Shown here: piece by piece, positions 20,849 through 32,000 of the stretch
Layout of the letters: every line of letters begins with the position of its first letter
How positions within the stretch are numbered: position 1 is the stretch's first letter
NCBI GenBank assembly: GCA_948144175.1
Contig: CANXME010002275.1
Location: 2,360,001-2,424,000 of the forward strand
DNA length: 64,000 bases
Direction: 5' to 3'
DNA from: Closterium sp. NIES-65
Taxonomy: Eukaryota; Streptophyta; Zygnematophyceae; Desmidiales; Closteriaceae
Notes under the pieces: model-generated
Seen by the model: only the letters and a program-made list of their open reading frames with translations
The model's database searches: none
Told to the model about the DNA's origin: nothing
Made by a program: the position numbers and the translations under genes

Positions 20849-23800
20849 CTAGTTCATGCTCATTCCACTCATGCGCACACAACGCCAATGAGGCTCATCC
20901 GCAAGCCTCTTGGTGAGGAAGTCTGCTGGTTGCTGGTGAGTCTTGATGTAGATCGGATTCACCGTCCCCCTCTTCACCTCCTTACGCAACCAGTGCCACT
21001 TGATACGCATGTGCTTGTTCAGCCCATGAAGCACAGCGTTCCTGGCCATCCCAAGAGCTCCCTTGCTATCACAAAACAGCGGCGTAGCAACCTTTTGCTC
21101 CTGGCCAATCTCCTCTAACAGCCTCCTCAGCCAAATCAACTCCTTCACCCCATGGAACATCGCCATGTACTCTGATTCCACGGAAGAGAGTGCTGTCTCC
21201 GTCTGCTTCTTTGACCTCCAACTAACAGGTCCTCCCCTAACTACGCAGATGTATCCTCCCACTGATGAGGAATCCTCCTTCTCAGAGGCCCACGTAGCAT
21301 CGGTAAAGCAAGTGAGAAAGAGCTTGCCTTCTCCAAGCCTCTCCCCCTTCTCTTTCAGCACCTCAACCCCTTTCTGCTTCACCTGTGCAGATGCGGAGTA
21401 TTGAACTCCAATGCTTGGGTGAGAGTTCAGATACTTCACCACACGCTCAGCTGCATCCACCTGCTCCTCTGATGGATTCTGCACCACCCTAGCCAGCTGC
21501 CCAACCGAGAAAGAGATGTCGGGCCTTGTGTGAACTGCTGCATACAAGAGGCTGCCCACCAAGGACTGAAATTGCTGCTGCTCCTCGGCTTCAACCCCTT
21601 CATCCTCTGCAGCTTTCACAAGCTTGAATTCTGCTGGCAGGGGAGTTGCAACCTTGCGCTCATTCTCAATTCTGTACTTCTCCCCAAGCTCCTTGATGAA
21701 CTTCTCCTGGTGCAGCTTCAACCACCTGTGATCCAGATCCCTCTCCACGTGCATCCCGAGGTAGTACTTTACCTCCCCAAGGTTCTTGCACTTGAAGTTC
21801 TCCATCAGCTGCTGCTGCACCTTCTGGATCTCCTTCATGCTGCTGCTAAAGAGAAGAATGTCGTCCACATAGACCAGAAACAGCACCAGCTTCTCCCCCT
21901 CCCCCTTGAGAAAGAGGCTCTCATCACAGCTGCTGGTCCTGAATCCCATCTCCTCTAAAACAGCTGCCAACTTCTGGTACCAGCAGCGTGGCGCCTGCTT
22001 CAAGCCGTAGATGGACTTTTTCAGCTTGCACACCCTGCCCGTACCATCCTCATACCCAGGTGGCTGCGTCATGAACACATCCTCCTCTAAAATCCCGTTG
22101 AGAAATGCCGTTGATATGTCCATCTGGATAATGAACTTCCCACTAACGGCTGCATCTGCCAACAAGACACGGAGGGTAGGGGGTTTGGCAGTGGGAGCAA
22201 AGATCTCATTGACGTCCCGCTTCTCCTTCTGCATAAACCCCTTAGCCACCAACCTACTCTTGTAGATGGTGACCTGCCCCTTGTCGTCAGTCTTGATCCT
22301 TAGCACCCACTTGCATTGTACCGCTTTCTTTCCCTCAGGCAACACCACTAGTTCCCAAGTCCAATTCTCCAGCAGGCTCTGGTACTCAGCATCCCTAGAA
22401 GCTAGCCATTTGTCCCTATCCGGTCCAGCTAATGCCTCCTCCATGCTAGCTGGTTCCTCTGGTGCAGGGGCAAGAAAACAGTACGCAAGCTCATCCTCCT
22501 CATCCGGGTCATAGCCATGCAGTAGAATTAGCAATGCCTCCTCGGTCCCAAGCTGCTGCTCAGCTACATCAGCTCCTGCAGTCAGCTTCTTAGTAGCCAT
22601 ACGGGTACGTCCTGGCCTGGAGACGGGTGTCTCCCATCCCTTCATAACGACACCCTTCGGCTTCTTAGTTTTTTTCTGCTGCTGCTCTCCTCCCTCGGAT
22701 CCAGCAGCTCCACTAGTGCTACCGCTAGTCTCCACACCATCATTTCCACCAGCAGGTGCCTCCTGCACCTTCTCTTTATCACCACCCTCTGCAGCTGCCT
22801 CCTCTCCCTCCTCCCACACACTAGGAGTCCGGTCCAGCTGCATGGTGATCTGCTCCATTTGCTGGGACACCCTGGCCTCCGGCTGTTTCTCCCAGCTCCC
22901 ATACATCATGCCCTCAACAAACTTCACATCCCTGCTGTCAAACAACACACCCTTGGAAGGTTCCCACAGCAGCCATCCCTTGCTTTCAGCAGCCAGCCCC
23001 AAATGCACACACCAGATTGCACTTGCCCCCAACTTACTGCGGTAGGTGTTGGGAACGTGGGCGACTGCCATGCAACCGAACACCCTCAGCATGTCCACCG
23101 GCGGCTTCCTCCCAAGCCACCTCTCCAATGGCACCCACGAGTCATCCCCAACCTTTGTGAGTACCCTGTTCCTAGCGACGGTAGCGTGCCGAACAGCATG
23201 GGGCCACATCAAGTTGCCCAGCCCAGATTCTATGAGCAGCGCCCTAGCTGTCTCCAGAATTGTCTGGTTCGCTCGTTCTGCTACACCGTTAGACTGTGGG
23301 GTGTAAGCCGTGGTCAGCTCCCTCTGGATGCCCTGCTTCTTGAGCCAGGCCGTCATCTCAGCTCCAAGGAACTCACCACCCCGATCTGTCCTAATCCGCT
23401 TCACCACACACTCCGCTTGCTTCTCCACGAACGGCAGCCAATCGTCCCGAATCGTGGAGGCGGCGTGATCTTTCTGCTTCAGCGGATACGCCCACATTAG
23501 CCTGCTCCAGTCATCCACTATGGTTAGGAAGTACCGCTCCCCCTTGTGCCCTTGCACCGGCAGCGGTCCCACCAAATCCATGTGGACCAGCTCCAACGGC
23601 TTTTTGCTCCTGCCAGCCACACTATGGAAGGGGAAACGGGTGAACTTTGAAAGGAGGCAAATTTCACAGTTATCATTGGGTGGTTGTCCGTTCAGCTTCA
23701 AGCCCTTAACGGCTCCATCCTTCTCCAGCTGCTTCAGCAAAGGCATTGCCACATGCCCCAAACGTCGGTGTGCAGTTGCCCAATCTGTCTCTCCAGATCT

Positions 23801-25429
23801 GGCCGACACTTTCACACCAACCCCTCCAACGGCGTTGCACTCCCCCTGGGATGCAGACCCCTCTCCAGCCTGCCCCCCACCGTGCCACGCCAGCGCCGGC
23901 AGCTGCCACATAGATCTGTACACGTCCTTGCTCTCGTGCAGATCCCAAAGCACCCGATTGCCCAGCTTCCCCTTATAAGTGCGAGCCCCATCCGTGTTGG
24001 TGTTCACCCCAGCCTTGCCAAGCTTACGGAGGGAGATAAGGTTCGCCTTCAGGTCGGGGACGAGGAGAACGTCGTGCAGCACCACCGGCTTGCCATCCGC
24101 TCCCTTAAACGCAGCTCGTCCCGCACCAGCCACCTTCAACATGTGTCCAGAGGCAGAGCACACCTCATTAATCGGTGCAGCGCGTACGTCGTCCAGCAGG
24201 TCCTTGCGCGGCGTCATTGTCCAAGCAGCGCCTGTGTCCAACACCCAATAGTCCAGGGGGTGCAGCTCTGCTCCAACCTTACCAGATGCGTCTCCTTGCT
24301 CCCCCTTGTCTCCCACATGGAAGAATTGGCCCGCGGTGCGTTCCTTCTTCTTCTCTGCACCGCCGTTGCCCTTCGGGTTGTTGTCGGACGAATCAGCGAC
24401 CATGTTGGCGCCGTTTTTCTGGTTCCTCCGCGCGCCGCCATCCTGGTGACGATTCTGGGGGGTCCATCCATTGGGTTTCTTATAGCACAAAAACCAGGGG
24501 TGCCCTTCCTTCTCACAGTACCAGCAACTCCCTTTCATTTTGCCACCAGCACCCGACTTGCCCCCACGTCCAGATTTCGCACCGCGACCCCAACCGGTAC
24601 CTCCTTGTTGGTCGTTGGAGTCGTCGTCTTTCTTTGCACCGCGTCCAGCACCACCGAAGCCACGTCCTCTGCCACGTCGGCTCCCTTGCATCCCGTAGCC
24701 GCTGCTGCCGTCGTCTCCACCCCTCAGTTGGCGGCGACGGAAGTCCTCCTCCAGAATCTTCGTCCGCACCCACTCGAGCGTCCACAAGCTCTGGTTCTGT
24801 GGCAGGCTCAATCCGCTCGTGAATTGAAGCCACGATTCCGGCAGCAGCGAGAGCATCTTCAGGCACTTGGTCTGCTCCGGGTAGGTGATTCCCGCGGTCG
24901 CCAACTTCGCGTAGAGATCACGCATCTTGTCCAGGATAGGTTGCACCGGCTCTCCCTCGCTTAGGCGCAACGCGGACAGCTCCCTCTCCATCATGAGCGT
25001 CGCAGCAACGGAGGTAGGGGCGTGCAGCTCCTTCAACACCGTCCACGCCTTCGGACCGCACTCAACCTCCGGCAGCAGGTGCATGACGTGGTGACGCTGG
25101 TTCAGCTCCAAACTCTGCGACATCAAGTAGTAGCCAGCCGAGGCGCGCTCGTCCCAATCTTCCTGAAGGGCGGGGTCACTCGGTCTAGGCTCCTCCCCAA
25201 TCATTAGTTTCAGCAAACCGATCTGACGGAAATAAAGTTGCATTTTCCAGGCCCAATCATCATAGCCCTCACCATTGAACTTCTCGTCGGTGAAGTTTTT
25301 CAGCACCTCCTTGACCAGCGAGCCCTGGCTTGTTCGCGCTCCCCTTGGCGCAGAAACACCAGAATCATGGCTGCCGCTACGATCTTGGGCTGAAGATTCA
25401 CCAGCTACCGCCAAGGTGTTCCACGCCAT
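20849..25429 (-). CDS. Copia-A gag-pol polyprotein of E1 (1526 aa)
   Basis: One frame covers the whole copia set. Gag is about residues 1-300 (NGEGYDDWAWKMQLYF block). It ends in an RG-rich stretch and a CCHC zinc knuckle, CWYCEKEGHPWFLC, near residue 300. Protease DTGAAWTM is near 396. The integrase has an HHCC-type zinc site (HRRLGH...CEICLLSK, about 555-590) and a D, D, E core in HMDLVGP (about 616), DRGGEF (about 681) and PQSNGVAERA (about 716). The RT has SRLVAKGFMQKEKR near 1063 and YVDDILLF near 1187. RNase H has CFTDATWAS (about 1373), SSVESEYMAM (about 1418) and DSKGALGMA (about 1455). The length is normal for a single-frame copia polyprotein. Expression is expected from the 5' LTR promoter. 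This is a mobile-element gene, not a host gene; whether it is expressed is unknown. Confidence 0.93.
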   Translation of the reverse strand: MAWNTLAVAGESSAQDRSGSHDSGVSAPRGARTSQGSLVKEVLKNFTDEKFNGEGYDDWAWKMQLYFRQIGLLKLMIGEEPRPSDPALQEDWDERASAGYYLMSQSLELNQRHHVMHLLPEVECGPKAWTVLKELHAPTSVAATLMMERELSALRLSEGEPVQPILDKMRDLYAKLATAGITYPEQTKCLKMLSLLPESWLQFTSGLSLPQNQSLWTLEWVRTKILEEDFRRRQLRGGDDGSSGYGMQGSRRGRGRGFGGAGRGAKKDDDSNDQQGGTGWGRGAKSGRGGKSGAGGKMKGSCWYCEKEGHPWFLCYKKPNGWTPQNRHQDGGARRNQKNGANMVADSSDNNPKGNGGAEKKKERTAGQFFHVGDKGEQGDASGKVGAELHPLDYWVLDTGAAWTMTPRKDLLDDVRAAPINEVCSASGHMLKVAGAGRAAFKGADGKPVVLHDVLLVPDLKANLISLRKLGKAGVNTNTDGARTYKGKLGNRVLWDLHESKDVYRSMWQLPALAWHGGGQAGEGSASQGECNAVGGVGVKVSARSGETDWATAHRRLGHVAMPLLKQLEKDGAVKGLKLNGQPPNDNCEICLLSKFTRFPFHSVAGRSKKPLELVHMDLVGPLPVQGHKGERYFLTIVDDWSRLMWAYPLKQKDHAASTIRDDWLPFVEKQAECVVKRIRTDRGGEFLGAEMTAWLKKQGIQRELTTAYTPQSNGVAERANQTILETARALLIESGLGNLMWPHAVRHATVARNRVLTKVGDDSWVPLERWLGRKPPVDMLRVFGCMAVAHVPNTYRSKLGASAIWCVHLGLAAESKGWLLWEPSKGVLFDSRDVKFVEGMMYGSWEKQPEARVSQQMEQITMQLDRTPSVWEEGEEAAAEGGDKEKVQEAPAGGNDGVETSGSTSGAAGSEGGEQQQKKTKKPKGVVMKGWETPVSRPGRTRMATKKLTAGADVAEQQLGTEEALLILLHGYDPDEEDELAYCFLAPAPEEPASMEEALAGPDRDKWLASRDAEYQSLLENWTWELVVLPEGKKAVQCKWVLRIKTDDKGQVTIYKSRLVAKGFMQKEKRDVNEIFAPTAKPPTLRVLLADAAVSGKFIIQMDISTAFLNGILEEDVFMTQPPGYEDGTGRVCKLKKSIYGLKQAPRCWYQKLAAVLEEMGFRTSSCDESLFLKGEGEKLVLFLVYVDDILLFSSSMKEIQKVQQQLMENFKCKNLGEVKYYLGMHVERDLDHRWLKLHQEKFIKELGEKYRIENERKVATPLPAEFKLVKAAEDEGVEAEEQQQFQSLVGSLLYAAVHTRPDISFSVGQLARVVQNPSEEQVDAAERVVKYLNSHPSIGVQYSASAQVKQKGVEVLKEKGERLGEGKLFLTCFTDATWASEKEDSSSVGGYICVVRGGPVSWRSKKQTETALSSVESEYMAMFHGVKELIWLRRLLEEIGQEQKVATPLFCDSKGALGMARNAVLHGLNKHMRIKWHWLRKEVKRGTVNPIYIKTHQQPADFLTKRLADEPHWRCVRMSGMSMN

Positions 25430-25460
25430 AGCTACCTATATCGAGGATCACTATAACGCA

Positions 25461-25472
25461 GCTCTGATACCA
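25461..25472 (-). other. Primer-binding site of E1
   Basis: TGGTATCAGAGC on the minus strand, three bases inside the 5' LTR. Confidence 0.88.
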
Positions 25473-25475
25473 GCT

Positions 25476-26556
25476 TGTTGGTGTAAGGGCCTAATAAACT
25501 CAAGCTATTAGGACTTTATCAAACTTAAAACCTCTCCTCGGGGTCACCTCCAAGGGTCCTTGGGTGCCTGGTACAAGACCAGCCCCTATCCTCGGGTCCG
25601 AGTTTGTAGAGAGAGGGATCAAGAGGGACTTAGTCAAAACAGCAAGAGTACCTTGAACGTCGCGCAGCGTATCGTGCAGACCGTAGATTGGATTAAGCTG
25701 AGAATTTCCTATGTCGAAGCTCTCTCCAAGAGCTTTAAAATGAACCAAGTTGCCTCGCGAAAAGTTCTGCCATTACAAAGTTATGGCTCGGACAGCGTTA
25801 GCCTAGCGTTGGAGTGCTAGCGTACTAGCGTTGACTCGGGTAGCATTCCGCCGTCGCACCGCGTAGAAAGGAAATTCCAGCAAGGAAGGAATTCGCTTGA
25901 ATCAATTTCACTTTATTCAGGTACAAACAGAGAAGGAATAAATAGCTCTAGCTAGCAAGGACCTTGGGAATCAACCTGGGAACAACCAGGGATGATCCCA
26001 AATAATTCCAAGCAACAGAACCAACCTGGCTGGACAAAATAGCAGGTAGTAGGTTGGTGAACAACCTCTTGTTCTGTTTTTCCAACCTGGGAAAACAACA
26101 ACCAGGTTCAGGTCCTAAAAACAGAACCTGTTTTGTCTTTGCCCAACCAGCCAAATGCTGGTTCCTCTGGTTTCCCCTGGCCCTGTAGCATGCAGATACA
26201 GACAAACAACATCCAACCTTCACCTAAATTGTACCCCTATAGTGCCTGCCCTGCTACACTATAGTCAACCAAACAAAACAGTACAATTTCGAGTTGGATA
26301 GAACTGAATCTGCGCAATCAAGTAAGTTGAACCGCAAAGCTTCCATCTTGGGTTCCTTTGCGAGCTCGTCCTTTCTGCTTGTACTGTTCATAGCGCGTAC
26401 AATGTTATGCCGAAGCGCACATTGTGCGAGTACCTGCAAATGCATCAAGCGAGAATTGCGAAAGCAAACAAACACACGAACATACCATTCACACGCAAAT
26501 GCATTCGCACACGCATACTCGTACAAACAGACGGCAGGATGTCGTGCAATGTGAAT
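25476..26556 (-). repeat. Copia-A LTR (5' LTR of E1)
   Basis: Matches the other Copia-A LTRs from the inner CACCAACA end to near the outer end, where Copia-B integrase sequence takes over at 26557. Confidence 0.9.
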
Positions 26557-27905
26557 GTGGGTGTGGAAGAGCGCACAAGGCTACCTCCTACTTGGGCAAG
26601 CGTTGGGGAGCAGCCAGATCTGTCACGTCAAGCCTTTTGAGCATGATCCAGACCGATTGGTTGCCGATGGTGGAGCGGCAACAAGATCGACTTGTGAAGT
26701 CGATCCGCACCGATCGTGAGGGAGAGTTCTTGAGCAAGGTGTTCGGGTTGTGGCTGAAGAAGAATGGCATAAGGCAATCCCTTACCATGCCATACTCCTC
26801 TGCAATGAACGGCATCGCCAAGCGAGCGAACCGCACGATCACGGAGATGGCACGCGGGTTGCTCATTGAAGCCAGGCTACCCGACTATTTCTGGCCTGAT
26901 GCGGTGCGGAGTGCATGTGTGGCCATGAACAGAGCCTTGACACATATGGGAGCAGACAAATAGGTGCCCTATGTGGAGTGGCTTGGAAGGAAGCCAAAGG
27001 TGGATATGCTTCGAGTGTTCGGGTGCATGTGCATGGCGCTCGTACCTAAGCATCTTCAGCACAACAAGCTTGGTGCCAAGGCGATATGGGTCGTGCACTT
27101 GGGCACGGCTCAAAACAGCAAAGGATGGCTTCTTTGGGACCCATTCACCAAGAAGTCCTTGGTGAGCAAGGACTGCAAGTTCATGGAGAACTTTATGTAC
27201 AAGGATTGGAAGGCAGAGAATGAGGCGAAAATAAGCGTGCAGTTTGGGGAGGTGAAGAGTTCCGGTTTGGACCACGTGGAGCTGCCTTTGGAGCTGAGCA
27301 GCGGCAGCACCACCACAAGACAATCTTCCCTTGTGAATGGGGGAGAGGAGGCCAATGATGCAGAAGAAGAAGAAGAAGAAGAGGTGCAGCAAGTGAGCGA
27401 GCGTGCACCGACACTTCCTTCTCGCACTACGAGTGCTCCACAGATCCGAGCCACACCGCAGCAACGCCAAGGCCTTCAAGTCCCTACAGGTGAGGAGGAA
27501 GGAAGGGGCAAGAGGAGAGTTCAAGCCCCTTATAGGCTAACATATGATGCACCGGGAAAGCAAGGCAAGACGGCCTTGGCTGGAGCGGCAATGATGGACG
27601 GAGACAACGAGTAGAGCGACTACGAGGAGTGTGCCTTCGTGTTCTTCTCTCCGGTGGAGATGTCGGGAGAACCAGCAACTCTCAAGGAGGCCTTGGAGAG
27701 TAGTGATGTTGAAGAGTGGAAGAAAGCTATGGAGAGCGAGCTGAAGAGTATTGAGAAGAACGACACGTTTGAATTGATGGAGCTACTGGAGGGGCGTACG
27801 GCGATAACGTCCATGTGGCTCTTCAAGAACAAGTCGGATGCAGACCGCATGATCGAGCGCTACAAGTCTATGCTTGTAGCCAAGGGGTACCAGCAGAAGG
27901 AAAAG
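26557..27905 (+). pseudogene. Copia-B integrase to early reverse transcriptase, fossil
   Basis: Plus-strand copia integrase core with IRTDREGEFL and SAMNGIAKRANRTI, then RKPKVDMLRVFGCMCMA and KGWLLWDPF of the integrase C-terminal part. An acidic low-complexity stretch follows (EEEEEEEV, about 27360-27390), then the early RT with NDTFELMELLEGRTAIT and SMLVAKGYQQKEK, where Copia-A E2 is inserted. Family B is related to A but distinct, with about half the residues differing by eye. About one break in this part. Confidence 0.85.
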
Positions 27906-28989
27906 TGTTGGGTGCAAATTCACATTGCACGACATCCTGCCGTCCGTTTGTACGAGTATGCGTGTGCGAATGCATTTGGGTATGAATGAAATGTTCGTGT
28001 GTTTGTTTGCTTTCGCAATTTTCGCTAGAAGCATTTGCAGGTACTCGCGCATTATGCGCTTCGGCACAACGTTGTACGCGCTATGAACAGTACAAGCAGA
28101 AAGGACGAGCTCGCAAAGGAACCTAAGATGGAAGCTTTGCGGTTCGGTTGAATTGATTGTGCAGATTCAGTTCTATCCAACTCGAAATTGTACTGTTTTG
28201 TTTGGTTGACTATAGTGTAGCAGGGCAGGCACTATAGGGGTACAATTTAGGTGAAGGTTAGATGTTCTTTGTCTGTATCTGCTTGCTACAGGGCCAGGGG
28301 AAACCAGCGGAACCAGCATTTGGCTGGTTGAGCACAGACAAAACAGGTTCTGTTTTTAGGACCTGAACCTGGTTGTTGTTTTCCCAAGTTGGAAAAACAG
28401 AACCAGAGGTTGTTTACCAACCTACCACCTGCTGTTTTGTCCAGCCAGGTTGGTTCTGTTGCTTGGAATTATTTGAGATCATCCCTAGTTGTTCCCAGGT
28501 TTATTCCCAAGGTCCTTGCTAGCTAGAACTATATATTCCCTCTCTGTTTGTACCTGAATATAGTGAAATTGATTCAAGCGAATTCCTTCCTTGCTGGAAT
28601 TTCCTTTCTACGCGGTGCGACGGCGGAATGCTACCCGAGTCAACGCTAGTACGCTAGCACTCCAACGCTAGGCAAACGCTGTCCGAGCCATAACTTCGTA
28701 ATGGCAGAACTTTTCGCGAGGCAACTTGGTTTATTTTGAAGCGAGCTTCGATATAGGAAATTCTCAGCTTAATCTGATCGACGGTCTGCACGATACGCTG
28801 CGCGACATTCAAGATCCTCTTGCTGTTTTGACTAAGTCCCTCTTGATCCCTCTCTCTACAAACTTGGACCCGAGGATAGGGGCTGGTCTTGTACCAGGCA
28901 CCCAAGCACCCTTGGAGGTGACCCCGAGGAGAGGTTTTAAGTTTGATAAAGTCTTAATAGCTTGAGTTTATTAGGCCCTTACACCAACA
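27906..28989 (+). repeat. Copia-A LTR (5' LTR of E2, 1084 bp)
   Basis: TGTTGGGTGCAAATTC...CACCAACA. It begins inside Copia-B RT sequence. Confidence 0.92.
28529..28537 (+). promoter_or_regulatory. Candidate TATA box in the E2 5' LTR
   Basis: CTATATATT, also present in the E2 3' LTR (34276-34284). Most other Copia-A LTRs read CTATTTATT at the same place. It lies about 450 bp before the LTR end, a plausible site for the U3/R boundary just downstream. Not verified. Confidence 0.4.
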
Positions 28990-28992
28990 AGC

Positions 28993-29004
28993 TGGTATCA
29001 GAGC
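28993..29004 (+). other. Primer-binding site of E2
   Basis: TGGTATCAGAGC three bases after the 5' LTR. Confidence 0.9.
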
Positions 29005-29035
29005 TGCATTATAGTGATCCTCGATATAGGTAGCT

Positions 29036-32000
29036 ATGGCGGGCAACACCTCGACGGGAGATGGTGAATCTTCAGCCCAAGATCATAGCGGCAGCCATGA
29101 TTCTGGGGTTTCAGCGCCAAGAGGAGCGCGAACAAACCAGGGCTCGCTGGTCAAGGAGGTGCTGAAGAATTTCACCGTCGAGAAGTTCAATGGTGAGGGC
29201 TATGATGATTGGGCCTGGAAAATGCAACTCTATTTCCGTCAGATTGGATTGCTGAAACTAATGATTGGGGAGGAGCCTAGACCGAGTGACCCTGCGCTGC
29301 AGGAAGATTGGGACGAGCGCTCCTCGGCTGGCTACTATTTGATGTCGCAGAGTTTGGAGCTGAACCAGCGTCACCACGTCATGCACCTGCTGCCGGAGGT
29401 TGAGTGCGGTCCGAAGGCGTGGACCGTGTTGAAGGAGCTACACGCCCCGACCTCTGTTTTTGCAACGTTGATGCTGGAGAGGGAGCTGTCCTCGTTGCGC
29501 CTAAGCGAGGGGGAGCCGGTGCAACCCATCCTGGACAAGATGCGTAATCTCTACGCGAAGCTGGCGATCGCGGGAATCACTTACCCGGAGCAGACCAAGG
29601 GCCTGAAGATGCTCTCGCTGCTGCCGGAATCGTGGCTTCAATTCATGAGCGGATTGAGCCTGCCGTAGAACCAGAGCTTGTGGACGCTCGAGTGGGTGCG
29701 GACGAAGATTCTGGAGGAGGACTTCCGTCGCCGCCAAGTGAGGGGTGGAGACGACGGCAGCAGCGGCTACGGGATGCAAGGGAGCCGACGTGGCAGAGGA
29801 CCTGGCTTCGGTGGTGCTGGACGCGGTGCAAAGAAGGACGATAACTCCAATGACCAACAAGGAGGTACCGGTTGGGGTCGCGGTGCGAAATTTGGACGTG
29901 GGGGCAAGTCGAGTGCTGGTGGCAAAATGAAAGGGAGTTGCTGGTATTGTGAGAAGGAGGGGCACCCCTGGTTTTTGTGCTATAAGAAACACGATGGATG
30001 GACCCCCCAGAATCGTCAGCAGGATAGCGGCGCGCGGAGGAACCAGAAAAACGGCGCGAGCATGGTCGCCGATTCGTCCGACAACAACCCGAAGAGCAAC
30101 GGCGATGCGGAAAAGAAGAAGGAGCGCACCGCGGGCCAGTTCTTCTATATTGGAGAGCAGGGGGAGCAAGGAGACGCCTCTGCCAAGGTTGGAGCAGAGC
30201 TGCACCCCCTGGATTATTGGGTGTTGGATACGGGCGCTGCTTCGACGATGACGCCGCGAAAAGACCTACTGGACCACGTGCAAGCTGCACCGATCAACGA
30301 GGTGTGCTCCGCCTCTGGACACGCGCTGAAGGTGGCTGGTGCGGGACGAGCTGCGTTTAAGGGAGCGGATGGCAAGCCTGTGGTGCTGCACGACGTTCTC
30401 CTTGTTCCTGAACTCAAGGCCAACCTCATCTCCCTCCATAAGCTTAGCAAGTCTGGGGTGAGTTTTAACACGGATGGGGCACGCACTTACTAGGGGCAGC
30501 TGGGCAATCGGGTGCTTTGGGATCTGCACGAGAGTACGGACGTGTACAGATCTATGTGGCAGCTGCCGGCGTTGGCGTCGCATGGTGGGGGGCAGGCTGG
30601 AGAGGGGTCTGCATCCCAGGAGGAGTGCAATGCCGTTGGAGGGGTTGGTGTGAAAGTGTCGGCCAGATCTGGGGAGACGGATTGGGCAACGGCACACCGA
30701 CGCTTGGGGCATGTGGCAATGCCTTTGTTGAAGCAGTTAGAGAAAGATGGAGCCGTTAAGGGTCTGAAGCTGAACGGACAGCTACCTGATGAGAATTGTG
30801 ATATCTGTTTGCTCTCAAAGTTTACCTATTTCCCCTTCCATAGTGTGGCTGGCAGGAGCAAGAAGCCATTGGAGCTGGTCCACATGGACTTGGTGGGGCC
30901 GCTGCCGGTGCAAGGGCACAAGGGGGAGCGGTACTTTGTGACCATAGTGGATGATTGGAGCAGGCTTATGTGGGCATATCCGCTGAAACAGAAGGACCAT
31001 GCCGCCTCTACGATACGGGAAGATTGGCTGCCATTCGTGGAGGAGCAAGCGGAGTGTGTGGTGAAGCGGATTAGGACAGATCGGGGTGGTGAGTTCCTTG
31101 GAGCTGAGATGACGGCCTGGCTCAAGAAGCAGGGCATCCAGAGGGAGCTGACCACGGCTTACACCCCACAGTCTAAGGGTGTAGCAGAACGGGCGAACCG
31201 GACAATTCTGGAGACAGCTAGGGCGCTGCTCATAGAATCTGGGCTGGGCAATTTGATGTGGCCCCATGCTGTTCGGCACGCTACCGTTGCTAGGAACAGG
31301 GTACTCACAAAGGTTGGGGATAACTCTTGGGTGCCGTTGGAGAGGTGGCTTGGGAGGAAGCCGCCGGTGGACATGTTGAGGGTGTTCGGTTGCATGGCAG
31401 TCGCCCACGTCCCCAAGACCTACCGCAGTAAGTTGGGGGCGAGTGCAATCTGGTGTGTGCATTTGGGGCTGGCTGCTGAGAGCAAGGGATTGCTGCTGTG
31501 GGAACCTTCCAAGGGTGTGTTGTTTGACAGCAGGGATGTGAAGTTTGTTGAGGGCATGATGTATGGGAGCTGGGAGAAACAGCTAGAGGCCAGGGTGTCC
31601 CAGCAAATGGAGCAGATCACCATGCAGCTGGACCTGACTCCTAGTGTGTGGGAGGAGGGAGAGGAGGAAGCTGCAGAGGGTGTTGAGGGAAAAAAGGTAC
31701 AGGAGGCACCTGCTGGTGGAGAAAATGATGTGGAGACTGGCACTAGTGGAGCTGCTGGATCTGAGGGGAGAGAGCAGCAGCAGGAGAAAACTAAGAAGCC
31801 GAAGGGTGTCGTTATGAAGGGATGGGAGACACCCGTCTCCAGGCGAGGACGTACCCGTATGACTACTAAGAAGCTGATTGCAGGAGCTGATGTAGCGGAG
31901 CAGCAGCTTGGGACCGAGGAGGCATTGCTGATTCTACCGCATGGCTATGATCCGGATGAGGAGGATGAACCTGCCTACTGTTTTCTTGCCCCTGCACCAG

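Larger units (their letters stand above)
19894..26556 (-). mobile_element. Copia-A element E1, coding region looks whole
   Basis: On the minus strand: 5' LTR (25476-26556), primer-binding site (25461-25472), a single gag-pol frame of 1526 codons (20849-25429), purine-rich tract just inside the 3' LTR (about 20807-20822), and 3' LTR (19894-20806). The two LTRs differ in length, and the outer end of the 5' LTR is worn where it meets Copia-B. No matching 5-bp target duplication is visible. It is the best preserved coding copy of the family in the window. Confidence 0.93.

Noticed and set aside
23684-24964. 426-codon plus-strand open frame, and similar long frames at 29501-30205, 44941-45831 and 62704-63705
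   Set aside because: All are antisense to Copia-A gag/protease/integrase and recur at the same place in each copy. They follow from codon use in the real gene, and no domain is visible.
26557-26570. GGAAG at 26565-26569 as the right target duplication of E1 matching 19889-19893
   Set aside because: It lies several bases away from the worn LTR end, and the Copia-B sequence on either side is not contiguous, so the match is probably chance.
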